Part shown: piece after piece, positions 1-7,909 of the stretch
Numbering within the stretch: the first letter of the stretch is position 1
Layout: each line of letters opens with the position of its first letter
Assembly (NCBI RefSeq): GCF_910592395.1
Contig: NC_088317.1
Span: 11,286,001-11,350,000 of the forward strand
Source of the DNA: Lineus longissimus
Taxonomy: Eukaryota > Nemertea > Pilidiophora > Heteronemertea > Lineidae
Direction of reading: 5' to 3'
Length of the DNA stretch: 64,000 nucleotides
The notes under the pieces: model-generated
The model's input: only the letters and a program-made list of their open reading frames with translations
What the model was told of the DNA's origin: nothing
Database searches by the model: none
Made by a program: the position numbers and the translations under genes

Positions 1-38
1 TATTAAAGTTTTTGAAATATTGGCATGTTTTTCAAGTG

Positions 39-120
39 TTGCCTGTATATTTCAAAATGTTGTATTAAATTTTCAAGTCTTGCCTGTATATTTCAAAATG
101 TTGTATTAAATTTTCAAGTC
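39..120. repeat. 41 bp tandem duplication
   Basis: Two adjacent, apparently identical 41 bp units (39-79 and 80-120), each starting TTGCCTGTATATTTC. A degenerate half unit precedes them. This is AT-rich non-coding sequence beyond the 3' end of the LINE fragment; no other signal is visible. Confidence 0.85.
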
Positions 121-295
121 TTGCATTTATTCCACTTTGGCGTGCCATAATTAATGTTGGCGCATACTTCAGCGACTGATGGGCTTATTACATTTTTCAC
201 GATTAGATAGTGGCGCATCAAACATCATTACATAAAACGTTTGCTAGGAACATGCTGGCAAATTACACCACCATGCTCCTTAACAATTAATTTAC
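121..295. other. Unassigned AT-rich sequence left of the LINE tail
   Basis: No coding, RNA or repeat signal is recognised here. By position it could be the 3' untranslated region of the minus-strand LINE whose C-terminus begins at 296, but no poly(A) tail (poly-T on the plus strand) or target-site duplication was found to prove it. Confidence 0.3.
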
Positions 296-655
296 CTATA
301 ACATACATTTGATGATTTTTTTTGGTATTGAAACAAGACAACTCCACCCCCCACCCCCCAAATTTAACAGTAAGTATTGAATTGGTTCCCATTTCTCATT
401 GAATAAATCTACTTTGTTATTTTTACATGCTATTGTGAATTCTATATGTTCAAGAGAATTTTCTAATCTTCTGTTGTGAATATTGGCCGAAAAAATGACT
501 GTGCACAATAGTTTATCCCTCACCCCCAAAAAATATTTATTTTTGTAATTTGGTTTGATAATGGCTGAAGCCAGCCCTTAATATTTCCCCAAAACTCCTG
601 AAGACCCTGACAGTCCCAAAAAGAATGTATGATGTTATCTACCATTCGGTTACTT
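296..655 (-). mobile_element. LINE ORF2 C-terminal domain fragment (L1/Tx1-like)
   Basis: Read on the minus strand from about 655 leftwards, the translation contains IIHSFWDCQGLQEFWGNI, followed after one frameshift near 535 by FLGVRDKLLCTVIFSANIH and about 40 more residues. An 'H-x-F-W-x-C-x(6)-F-W' block followed by 'FLG' and a helical tail is typical of the region after the reverse transcriptase in L1/Tx1-type LINEs. At its upstream side (about 640-655) it joins the sequence shared by all array units (IPFESLGLK...), so this is the only unit that keeps the real 3' portion of the ORF. It is broken and non-functional. Clade assignment is inference from motif style, not from a search. Confidence 0.65.
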
Positions 656-1036
656 TTAGTCCCAGTGATTCAAAAGGTATCACTGTTTTGTCTGGTCTTA
701 GTAAATCTGAAATATAATTTTTCCCTACTTCCTTCCAATGTTTATAAAAGATCATTCTTTGATTAATTTTGATTAATTTATTGTTCCATAAATATGTTTT
801 ATTGAGAAGGATTATCTTTAAGTTTAAAACTAATTAAATCACAGTTCGACTGTATCAAAATGTCTAAATCAATATTTTTTCCTGACCAGAGATAATCGAA
901 AATTAGATTTTCTATTACATGTATTTCTATTTCATGTATTTATCTGGTATTTCAATTGCTCCACAAGTGTATACGAATTGAGACAGAGTCAAATTTCTTT
1001 GCTTCCAATTAATCAATATTTTTTACACTTAAGAAT
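640..1036 (-). repeat. LINE-array unit 1 (shortened)
   Basis: Leftmost unit, about 400 bp. It lacks roughly 50 bp present elsewhere around 960-1010, between the GAATTGAGACA and AGTCAAATTTC blocks. It runs directly into the LINE C-terminal tail on its left. Confidence 0.75.
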
Positions 1037-1575
1037 GCGGTGTTCAAAAGTCATAACCAACATCTGTTATTCAACATCCTGTAAATTATAACGCCAAATC
1101 TTATTTATAATAACATCCATTAACCCTCTCCATTTGAACCATTCGGTTGCTTTTAGTCCCAGTGATTCAAAAGGTATCACTGTTTTGTCTGGTCTTAGTA
1201 AATCTGAAATATAATTTATCCCTACTTCCTTCCAATGTTTATAAAAGATCATTCTTTGATTAATTTTGATTAATTTATTGTACCATAAATATGTTCTTTG
1301 AGAAGGATTATCTTTAAGTTTAAAACTAATTAAATCACAGTTCGACTGTATCAAAATGTGTAAATCAATATTTTTTCCTGACCAGAGATAATCAAAAATT
1401 AGATTTTCTATTTCATGTACAGTATTTCTATTTCATGTATTTATCTGGTATTTCAATTGCTCCACAAGTGTATAAGAATTGAGACATGATGAACGATTTT
1501 ATAATTATTGTCTTTCCAATGAGAGTCAAATTTCTTTGCTTCCAATTAATCAAATATTTTTTTACACTTAAGAAT
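1037..1575 (-). pseudogene. LINE-array unit 2, longest open RT-downstream fragment
   Basis: Contains the longest uninterrupted reading frame of this LINE part (1067-1354, 95 codons): LIQSNCDLISFKLKDNPSQ, then TYLWYNKLIKINQRMIFYKH, WKEVGINYISDLLRP and ATEWFKWRGLMDVI. The 'W-x(3)-G-I-x(2)-I-x-D-L' pattern is usual for L1/Tx1-type ORF2 downstream of the palm and thumb. A one- or two-base difference near 1285 keeps the frame open here, while other copies have a stop at this point. It has no start context, no upstream palm (no YADD-type motif) and no endonuclease, so it is a fragment, not a gene. Confidence 0.7.
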
Positions 1576-1851
1576 GCGGTGTTCAGAAGTCATAACCAAC
1601 ATCCTGTACCATGAATACATTATTGTTATCAGTGTTAAAATTATAACGCCAAATCTTATTTATAATAACATCCATTAACCCTCTCCATTTGAACCATTCG
1701 GTTGCTTTTAGTCCCAGTGATTCAAAAGGTATCACTGTTTTGTCTGGTCTTAGTAAATCTGAAATATAATTTATCCCTACTTCCTTCCAATGTTTATAAA
1801 AAGATCATTCTTTGATTAATTTTGATTAATTTATTGTTCCATAAATATGTT
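1576..1851 (-). repeat. LINE-array unit 3, left part (split by insertion)
   Basis: Ordinary unit that stops at ATAAATATGTTTT where the first Helentron-like element begins. Its continuation, ATTGAGAAGGATTATC, resumes at 4405. The split is precise, so the element entered an already existing array. Confidence 0.8.
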
Positions 1852-1855
1852 TTTG

Positions 1856-1865
1856 GCTCACCGTA
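1856..1865 (+). repeat. 5' terminal inverted repeat of composite element (copy 1)
   Basis: GCTCACCGTA, matched as reverse complement TACGGTGAGC at 4373-4382 near the 3' end, and repeated directly at 3003-3012. Confidence 0.75.
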
Positions 1866-1890
1866 GGGGAGTCTTTACAATACCGCAGTG

Positions 1891-1934
1891 TCCGTCGTCC
1901 GTCGTCGTCGTCGTCCGTCGTCGTCCGTCGTCGT
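1891..1934. repeat. CCGTCGT microsatellite
   Basis: Imperfect (TCCGTCGT)/(CGT) run immediately inside the 5' end of the element. A shorter version occurs at 3039-3063 at the same place in the second copy. A pyrimidine-rich microsatellite at this position is common in HINE-type elements. Confidence 0.9.
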
Positions 1935-2206
1935 ATCCTGTTTCAAAAACAGTGGCACGTTTCTTAACCGCTAAGCCTATGAACTTGTAACTTTGTACAC
2001 AGGACTCCCTTGGTCAGATGACCTGTGACACTAAATTTCGGTCCGATCTGATTCTTAATTTGGCCACCAGGGGGCCGAATGTAGATATCTAAAAAGTGTG
2101 ATATCTCGCTTATTAATGACTTGTTTGGAATGAAATTTTTGTGGTAGGTACTCATAGCAAGGATACATCATATATCATACGGGTTTTTAATTTGACGTAC
2201 TTTTCA

Positions 2207-2221
2207 AGGTCACAGAGGTCA
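2207..2221 (+). promoter_or_regulatory. DR3 nuclear-receptor-like motif
   Basis: AGGTCA-CAG-AGGTCA: two perfect half-sites three bases apart. The upstream inverted half-site is mutated here (TGACGT). Whether any receptor binds is unknown. Confidence 0.4.
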
Positions 2222-2794
2222 AATGGCGTAAATTGGCTGTTTCAGTGTAACTATGGCACGTTTTTCAACCTCCACAGCTATGAACTTGAAACTTAGTACA
2301 TATAACCCCCTATACCAGATAACCTCTGGTGCTGAATTTCAGTCTGATCTGATTCTCAACTTGGCCACCAGGGGGCCGAATGTGGATACCTAAAAAGTGT
2401 GATAATTCGCTTATCAATAACTTGTTTTCAATAAATCTTTCGTGGTGGGTACTCATAGCAAGGATACATCATATATCGTACGGGTTTTTAATTTGACCTA
2501 CTTTTCAAGGTTGCAGAGGTCAAATGGCATAAATTGGCTGTTTCAGTGTAACTATGGCACGTTTCTCAACCGCCACAGCTATGAACTTGAAACTTGGTAC
2601 ATATAACCCCCTATATCAGATAACCTCTTGTGCTGAATATCGGTCCGATCTGATTCTCAATTTGGCCACCAGGGGGTCGAATGTGGATATCTAAAAAGTG
2701 TGATATCTCGCTTATTGATGACTTGTTTTCGATAAAACTTTTGTGGTAGGTACTCATAGCAAGGATACATCATATATCATATGGGTTTTTAATT

Positions 2795-2823
2795 TGACCT
2801 ACTTGTCGAGGTCACAGAGGTCA
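2795..2823 (+). promoter_or_regulatory. ER8 + DR3 nuclear-receptor-like motif cluster
   Basis: TGACCT, eight bases, AGGTCA, CAG, AGGTCA. This makes an everted repeat with 8 bp spacing overlapping a direct repeat with 3 bp spacing. Both are known arrangements for nuclear receptor heterodimers; function here is inference. Confidence 0.4.
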
Positions 2824-2835
2824 CAACGCAGACAC

Positions 2836-2925
2836 AGATATGGCCGAAATTGCATGTTTTGTGTTTTTCGTGTTGTGGCAATCCAAAGGTCGTGAGTTCA
2901 AACCCCGGTCAGGGACGGCCAAAAA
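2836..2925 (+). mobile_element. tRNA-like SINE head fragment (possible)
   Basis: Contains a T-arm/B-box-like stretch, GAGTTCAAACCCC at 2894-2906, inside GGTCGTGAGTTCAAACCCCG and followed by a T- and A-rich tail. This resembles the 3' half of a tRNA or the tRNA-derived head of a SINE. A weak A-box-like sequence (TGGCCGAAATTG, about 2841) lies a little too far upstream. No complete cloverleaf can be drawn, so it is not called as a tRNA gene. Confidence 0.35.
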
Positions 2926-2996
2926 TATTTTTTTATTTTATTATTTTTTATCTTTTCCCTTTTGTCTTTTCTGACTTGTATCTTACATTTTCTTGA
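2926..2996. other. T-rich spacer before the second 5' end
   Basis: Low-complexity T-rich sequence between the tRNA-like segment and the internal second 5' end of the composite element. It may be the SINE tail or captured flanking DNA. Confidence 0.4.
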
Positions 2997-3621
2997 TTTT
3001 TGGCTCACCGTAGGGGAGTCTTATGTAATACCGCAGTGTCCGTCGTCCGTCGTCCGTCGTCGTATCCTATTTAAAAAACAGTGGCACGTTTCTTAACCGC
3101 TAGGGCTATGAACTTAAAACTTTGTACACAGCACCCCCTAGGTCAGGTGACCTCTGACACTGAATTTCGGTCCGATCTGATTCTCAACTTGGCCACCAGG
3201 GGGCCAAATGTCGATATCTAAAAAGTGTGATATCTCGCTTATTAGTGACTTGTTTTCGATGAAACTTGTGTTGTAGGTACTCATAGCAAATATACATCTT
3301 ATATCATACGGGTTTTTAATTTGACCTACTTTTCAAGTTCACAGAGGTCATATGGCGTAAATTGGCCGTTAGAGTGTAAACTATGGCACGTTTCTTAACC
3401 ACTAAAGCTATGAACTTGAAACTTGGTACATATAACCCCCTATATCACATAGCCTCTGGTGCTGAATTTCAGTTTGATCTGATTCTCAACTTTGCCACCA
3501 GGGGGCAAAACTGGATATCTAAAAAGTGTGATATCTCGCTTATAAGTGACTTGTTTTCGATAAAATTTTATGGTAGGTACTCTTAGGAAGAATACATCAC
3601 ATGTCTTACGGGTTTTCAATT

Positions 3622-3650
3622 TGACCTACTTTTCAAGGTCACAGAGGTCA
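3622..3650 (+). promoter_or_regulatory. ER8 + DR3 nuclear-receptor-like motif cluster
   Basis: TGACCT, eight bases, AGGTCA, CAG, AGGTCA: intact, at the same place in the core repeat as at 2795. Confidence 0.4.
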
Positions 3651-3925
3651 TATGGCGTAAATTGGCCGTTGGAGTGTAAACTATGGCACGTTTCTTAACC
3701 AGTAAAGCTATGAACTTGAAACTTGGTGCATATAACCCCCTACATCAGATAACCTTTGATGCCGAATTTTGGCCTGATCTGATTCTTTATTCGGCCACCA
3801 GGGGGCCATAATGGAAAAAGGAAGAAGTGCAATATCTTGCTTATTTGAGTGAATTGTTTTCGATAAAATTTTTATGGCAGGGACTTCTAGCAAGGATACA
3901 CCACATGTCCTACGATTTTTGGATT

Positions 3926-3954
3926 TGACCTCCTTTTCTAGGTCACAGAGGTCA
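3926..3954 (+). promoter_or_regulatory. ER8 + DR3 nuclear-receptor-like motif cluster
   Basis: TGACCT, eight bases, AGGTCA, CAG, AGGTCA: intact even though the surrounding repeat unit is one of the more divergent ones. Confidence 0.4.
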
Positions 3955-4372
3955 AATGGCGTAAATTGGCCATTAGAGTGTAACTATGGCACGTTTCTTA
4001 ACTGCTGAAGCTATGAACTTGAAAGTTGGTACATGTAACCCCCTACATCAGATAATCTCTGACACCGAATTTTGGCCTCATCTGATTCTTGATTTGGCCA
4101 CCAGGGGGTCAAAACTGAAAAAGTAGGACGTGCAATATCTTGCTTATTAATGACTTTTTTTCGATGAATTTTTTATTGCAGGGACTCTTAGCAATCACGC
4201 GATATTGATCTTGTTGATGTCATAGACAATTATTGGTTGGATCATAAACTTATATATACTGCCCCGTCTTATTACTTGACATCAATACACATCTAAAAAA
4301 AGTCTTCATGCCTGATTGTGTTCACCATATTCACCTCTAAACTAAGCATGATCCTGCCTACTAAAAGATGTA

Positions 4373-4400
4373 TACGGTGAGCACAATGGCCCCTGGCCGT
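4373..4400 (+). repeat. 3' inverted repeat and terminal hairpin of composite element
   Basis: TACGGTGAGC (4373-4382) is the inverted partner of the 5' GCTCACCGTA. It is followed by a short hairpin with GGCC stems at 4388-4391 and 4395-4398. A hairpin just before the 3' end is expected of rolling-circle (Helitron/Helentron) elements. Confidence 0.65.
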
Positions 4401-4404
4401 TTCA

Positions 4405-4678
4405 TATTGAGAAGGATTATCTTTAAGTTTAAAACTAATTAAATCACAGTTCGACTGTATCAAAATGTCTAAATCAATATTTTTTCCTGACCAGAGATAA
4501 TCGAAAATTAGATTTTCTATTTCATGTATTTCTATTTCATGTATTTATCTGGTATTTCAATTGCTTCACAAGTGTATAAGAATTGAGACATGATGAACGA
4601 TTTTATAATTATTGTCTTTCCAATGAGAGTAAAATTTCTTTGCTTCCAATTAATCAATATTTTTTGACACTTAAGAAT
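4405..4678 (-). repeat. LINE-array unit 3, right part
   Basis: Continuation of the unit interrupted at 1851. Together with 4679-4723 of the next unit it holds the RT thumb reading frame at 4532-4723 (minus): SEHRILKCQKILINWKQRN, then TLIGKTIIIKSFIMSQFLY. Confidence 0.8.
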
Positions 4679-5229
4679 GCGGTGTTCAGAAGTCATAACC
4701 AACATTATGTACCATGAATACATTATTGTTATCAGTGTTATAGTTATAACTCCAAATCTTATTTATAATAACATCCATTAACCCTCTCCATTTGAACCAT
4801 TCGGTTGCTTTTAGTCCCAGTGATTCAAAAGGTATCACTGTTTTGTCTGGTCTTAGTAAATCTGAAATATAATTTATCCCTACTTCCTTCCAATGTTTAT
4901 AAAAGATCATGCTTTGATTAATTTTGATTAATTTATTGTTCCATAAATATGTTTTATTGAGAAGGATTATCTTTAAGTTTAAAACTAATTAAATCACAGT
5001 TCGACTGTATCAAAATGTCTAAATCAATATTTTTTCCTGACCAGAGATAATCGAAAATTAGATTTTCTATTTCATGTATTTCTATTTCATGTATTTATCT
5101 GGTATTTCAATTGCTCCACAAGTGTATAAGAATTGAGACATGATGAACGATTTTATAATTATTGTCTTTCCAATGAGAGTCAAATTTCTTTGCTTCCAAT
5201 TAATCAAATATTTTTTTACACTTAAGAAT
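4679..5229 (-). repeat. LINE-array unit 4
   Basis: Full unit of 551 bp. The open fragment at 4686-4910 (minus) reads FYKHWKEVGINYISDLLRP and so on. A stop near the ATTGAGAAGG block splits it from the LIQSNCDLISFKL part. Confidence 0.8.
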
Positions 5230-5767
5230 GCGGTGTTCAAAAGTCATAACCAACATTCTGTACCATGAATACATTATTGTTATCAGTGTTAAAATTATAA
5301 CGCCAAATCTTATTTATAATAACATCCATGAACCCTCTCCATTTGAACCATTCGGTTGCTTTTAGTCCCAGTGATTCAAAAGGTATCACTGTTTTGTCTG
5401 GTCTTAGTAAATCTGAAATATAATTTATCCCTACTTCCTTCCAATGTTTATAAAAGATCATTCTTTGATTAATTTGATTAATTTATTGTTCCATAAATAT
5501 GTTTTATTGAGAAGGATTATCTTTAAGTTTAAAACTAATTAAATCACACTTCGACTGTATCAAAATGTCTAAATCAATATTTTTTCCTGACCAGAGATAA
5601 TCGAAAATTAGATTTTCTATTTCATGTATTTCTATTTCATGTATTTATCTGGTATTTCAATTGCTCCACAAGTGTATAAGAATTGAGACATGATGAACGA
5701 TTTTATAATTATTGTCTTTCCAATGAGAGTCAAATTTCTTTGCTTCCAATTAATCAAATATTTTTTT
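5230..5767 (-). repeat. LINE-array unit 5 (ends at second insertion)
   Basis: Full-length unit whose last bases, a run of seven T (5761-5767), abut the second Helentron-like element. The expected continuation TTACACTTAAG resumes at 9551. Confidence 0.8.
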
Positions 5768-5768
5768 A

Positions 5769-5790
5769 GCTCAGCTGACAAAGTCAGCGG
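5769..5790 (+). repeat. 5' inverted repeat and hairpin of the 3.8 kb element
   Basis: GCTCAGCTG (5769-5777) pairs with CAGCTGAGC at 9521-9529. An overlapping local hairpin has 6 bp stems, GCTGAC and GTCAGC, around AAA. Confidence 0.6.
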
Positions 5791-5817
5791 AGCTAGTCAA
5801 ATAGCTATTCGATTGGT

Positions 5818-5863
5818 GTCCGTCCTTCCACCCATCCTGCCATCCTTCCATCATGCCATCTGT
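5818..5863. repeat. Degenerate CCATCC/CCTTCC microsatellite
   Basis: Pyrimidine-rich run of imperfect TCC/CCATCC units just inside the 5' end of the element. It occupies the same place as the CCGTCGT run of the element at 1852. Confidence 0.6.
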
Positions 5864-6827
5864 AGACAAAGTTGGGCATTTTGTAATCATACAACCGAGG
5901 CACTTCAAATCTAGTCTTGCTTATAAACACCGCAGAAAATGTTGCTTACGGAAAAAAATTTGGGCGATTCGACTCAAATTCAGCTCCCCAAGGGGCAAAA
6001 TGCGTAAATGAAAAAACAATTTTTTGACGCTCTATTCCAGCAGATAAAAGCTTGAAATAAAGTTGAAAAGGTCTTCATGATACAGAAGTTTTGATATAAA
6101 ATAGATTAGTGTCGATTTATATCACCAGTTGGCGGTAGTGAGCAAAACTGTTGTTTGACCCCGGATGACCCCGCTTTAAATTTCCCGCCGAGGTTACCTG
6201 GAGTACTATCGTCAAGAAAATGGCGGTGACATTGTTATTTCTACCGGAGCGATGATTTTGTAAGTGACGAATTTTCTTTTTTAAGCCTTTACGGAAACGT
6301 ATTTTGGTACGAAACTTCACACGTTTATAGAAAAGATCAACGAGAATGTGTTCAAATGCCCTCATAACGATGAGTTCAACAGAATTTGGTCAAAACAACC
6401 TTCGAATGGAGTCAACTTTCTTTGCGAAATTGAAGCGACGACCTCATTATTTATCGTAATTTATGCAGATCTGAGTCCAGCTGATGGGTGATGTTCTGAT
6501 TTGTGTTCAAACTATTGGAAACTTCGGAAATTAGTTCTATTAGTTCTACTATTCTGCAGGAGTATATTATAGCCATTGATGTTGACAGCTAAAAGCACGA
6601 AAACTTTGGTCAGGTTTCTCGTCCAATCACGTGACCTCTCCAACACTCGATAATGCACTCTTTTCGTCCACGTTTTAGGCCAATCTTCGGCCTGAACATG
6701 AAATCTAATAAGCGCAGTACTTAAATCAGATGTTTCTCTCGCCTTGAAAACATTCCTGGGTAAAATCCATTGAGATTAGCCGAGTTAATCCACTTTTTCC
6801 GTGCCTAAAATCTCTGCCGCTGAATTC
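5864..6827. other. Interior of 3.8 kb element, unassigned part 1
   Basis: No recognisable domain, RNA or repeat. The open frames at 5690-5914 (+) and 6117-6365 (-) cross element boundaries or look like random translation. The base composition is less AT-rich than the LINE array, which fits DNA picked up elsewhere. Confidence 0.4.
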
Positions 6828-6940
6828 TATAAATAGAAACTATTAACATCGCGACAGTGTGGTTCCCATTGTGCGCCCTCCCACTTCACACCATGTCAGG
6901 AACTTTTACGGAGAGAGAGGGCGTGCGGTAAGAAGAATGG
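6828..6940 (+). promoter_or_regulatory. Possible captured promoter and first exon
   Basis: A good TATA box, TATAAATAG, lies at 6828-6836. About 57 bases after it an ATG at 6893 opens a short frame (MSGTFTEREGVR) that runs straight into a consensus 5' splice site, CG|GTAAGAAG, near 6928. A palindromic CRE-type octamer TGACGTCA follows at 6947-6954. Promoter spacing, start codon and donor site together look like the first exon of a gene caught inside the element. The peptide is not recognised and is too short for a family call; chance is a real alternative. Confidence 0.25.
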
Positions 6941-7255
6941 CCAAAATGACGTCACGTTTTCCTGGCAATGTCTCTTGCCAGACCAGTCAAGCATTGGGAA
7001 AGCATCTTTACAGACAACGTTAGAACTAGAAAACGAATATGTTAATTTGCTAAATTAAAAGCAGATTTCACCACTAACCAGCCAAATCGGAATACGACGG
7101 CGCAAAATGTTCTCGCTTTCCTCCTGCTAAAAAACCTTGTTCCCGCACTCCTATTTTAATTTATGCCAAGGAATATGATATGATCTGTTTTCACTTTTTT
7201 GTAATTAAATGGTATTCATATAATGAGATCAATAGTAGTGTCCGTGTCAGATCCC

Positions 7256-7293
7256 ATCATGGAGGTATAAATAATTATTTATACCTCCATGAT
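7256..7293. repeat. 38 bp perfect palindrome
   Basis: ATCATGGAGGTATAAATAA on the left is followed directly by its exact reverse complement, with no loop. It looks like two terminal inverted repeats of a small DNA transposon joined head to head, or a minimal foldback element. Confidence 0.85.
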
Positions 7294-7742
7294 CACATCG
7301 TTCAACTAGTCTTTTCTCCCAAGGTGCCTCACACGGACCTTCACGTCCCCATACTCAAGACCAACTCTTACAATATCGCCCTCAAAACAACCCTGGAGTC
7401 ATGAATTCACAGGTGCTCCTGTGAAATCTCAGTTCTAGTTTATTTATCAAACTTTATCGAGGGTTATCGAATCGAATGGATGTGTCGATCGTCGGGGCGG
7501 ATTGATATGTGGTTAGGTTGTGCGTCCAAGGCGATTAGGTCATTCAGTTAGTTTGAGAAAGATCATGATCATGAAGATGCGTGTTGTGTTATCATAACTG
7601 GAAAATAAGTTGAAGTTATTATTAGTACTACGATTCTTACATGAGTAAAAAGTAGACGTTTTAAGCAACACAATAATGTTACTCCCATAAAAAAACTGTC
7701 AATTCTCCTTACCACTCACAGAAGCCAAGCCATTGCTTAAGG

Positions 7743-7909
7743 AATTAATACCGAGCTGGCGGTCATTGGTTGTATAATCAAGACCGCTCGGGTAGACCGA
7801 AAATGCAGTCCAAAACCCGAGGCGCTTCGCCGAGGGTTTTGGACGTAATTTGAGGTCTACCCGAGCGGTCTTGATTATACAACCAATGACCGACAGCGAG
7901 GTATTAATT
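7743..7909. mobile_element. Foldback / MITE-like inverted-repeat element (167 bp)
   Basis: Arms at 7743-7798 and 7854-7909 are near-perfect reverse complements, for example ATAATCAAGACCGCTCGGGT against its partner at 7858-7877. Between them is a second, nested perfect inverted repeat, GTCCAAAACCC (7808-7818) with GGGTTTTGGAC (7834-7844), around a small GGCG-CTT-CGCC hairpin. The whole unit can fold into one long hairpin. Both outer ends are AATTAATACC-like. There is no transposase. The overlapping open frames (minus 7699-8043, plus 7850-8119) are produced by the palindrome. Confidence 0.7.

Larger units (their letters stand above)
1947..2840. repeat. Core minisatellite, copy 1 (three ~300 bp units)
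   Basis: Units start with TGGCACGTTTCTYAACC at about 1951, 2254 and 2554. Each contains AACTTGAAACTTGGTACA-like, GGCCACCAGGGGG, AAAAAGTGTGATA and TTGACCTACTTTT blocks, and ends with a half-site pair AGGTCA-CAG-AGGTCA or a degenerate form of it. Open frames crossing it (for example minus 1964-2155) are repeat accidents. Confidence 0.85.
3083..4195. repeat. Core minisatellite, copy 2 (three full and one partial ~300 bp units)
   Basis: Units begin with TGGCACGTTTCTTAACC at about 3084, 3384, 3685 and 3987; the last is cut short. They are homologous to the units at 1947-2840. Divergence rises toward the 3' end: GGCCACCAGGGGG persists but neighbouring blocks drift. Short open frames at 3383-3586 (+) and 3708-3893 (-) lie wholly inside the repeats and are not genes. 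Confidence 0.85.
1852..4404 (+). mobile_element. Composite HINE/Helentron-like non-autonomous element
   Basis: The 5' end is TTTTGGCTCACCGTA. An inverted copy of its GCTCACCGTA core, TACGGTGAGC, lies at 4373-4382, followed by a GC-rich hairpin (GGCC 4388-4391, CCT loop, GGCC 4395-4398) close to the 3' end. A CCGTCGT microsatellite follows the 5' end, and the interior is a minisatellite of about 300 bp units. This layout (asymmetric terminal inverted repeats, 3' hairpin, T-rich insertion site, no clear target duplication, internal tandem repeats) is that described for Helentrons and their HINE derivatives. There is no Rep/helicase coding sequence, so it is non-autonomous. A second complete 5' end lies inside at 2997. 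Exact outer boundaries are uncertain by a few bases because both sides are T-rich. Confidence 0.7.
2997..4404 (+). mobile_element. Inner complete HINE unit of the composite
   Basis: Starts with the same TTTTTGGCTCACCGTAGGGG sequence as the outer 5' end, with its own CCGTCGT run (3039-3063). It carries three full core repeats plus a partial fourth and ends at the shared 3' inverted repeat and hairpin. Taken alone it is a complete HINE-like element. The outer copy (1852-2996) has a 5' end and three core repeats but no 3' terminus of its own. Confidence 0.65.

Noticed and set aside
2880-2925. Complete tRNA gene
   Set aside because: Only a T-arm-like segment is present; acceptor, D and anticodon arms cannot be assembled.
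3383-3893. Short frames of 61-67 codons in the Helentron core
   Set aside because: They lie inside about 300 bp minisatellite units and are not kept open between units.
5690-5914. 74-codon plus-strand frame
   Set aside because: It crosses the exact junction between LINE-array DNA and the Helentron-like 5' end, so it is a chance fusion.
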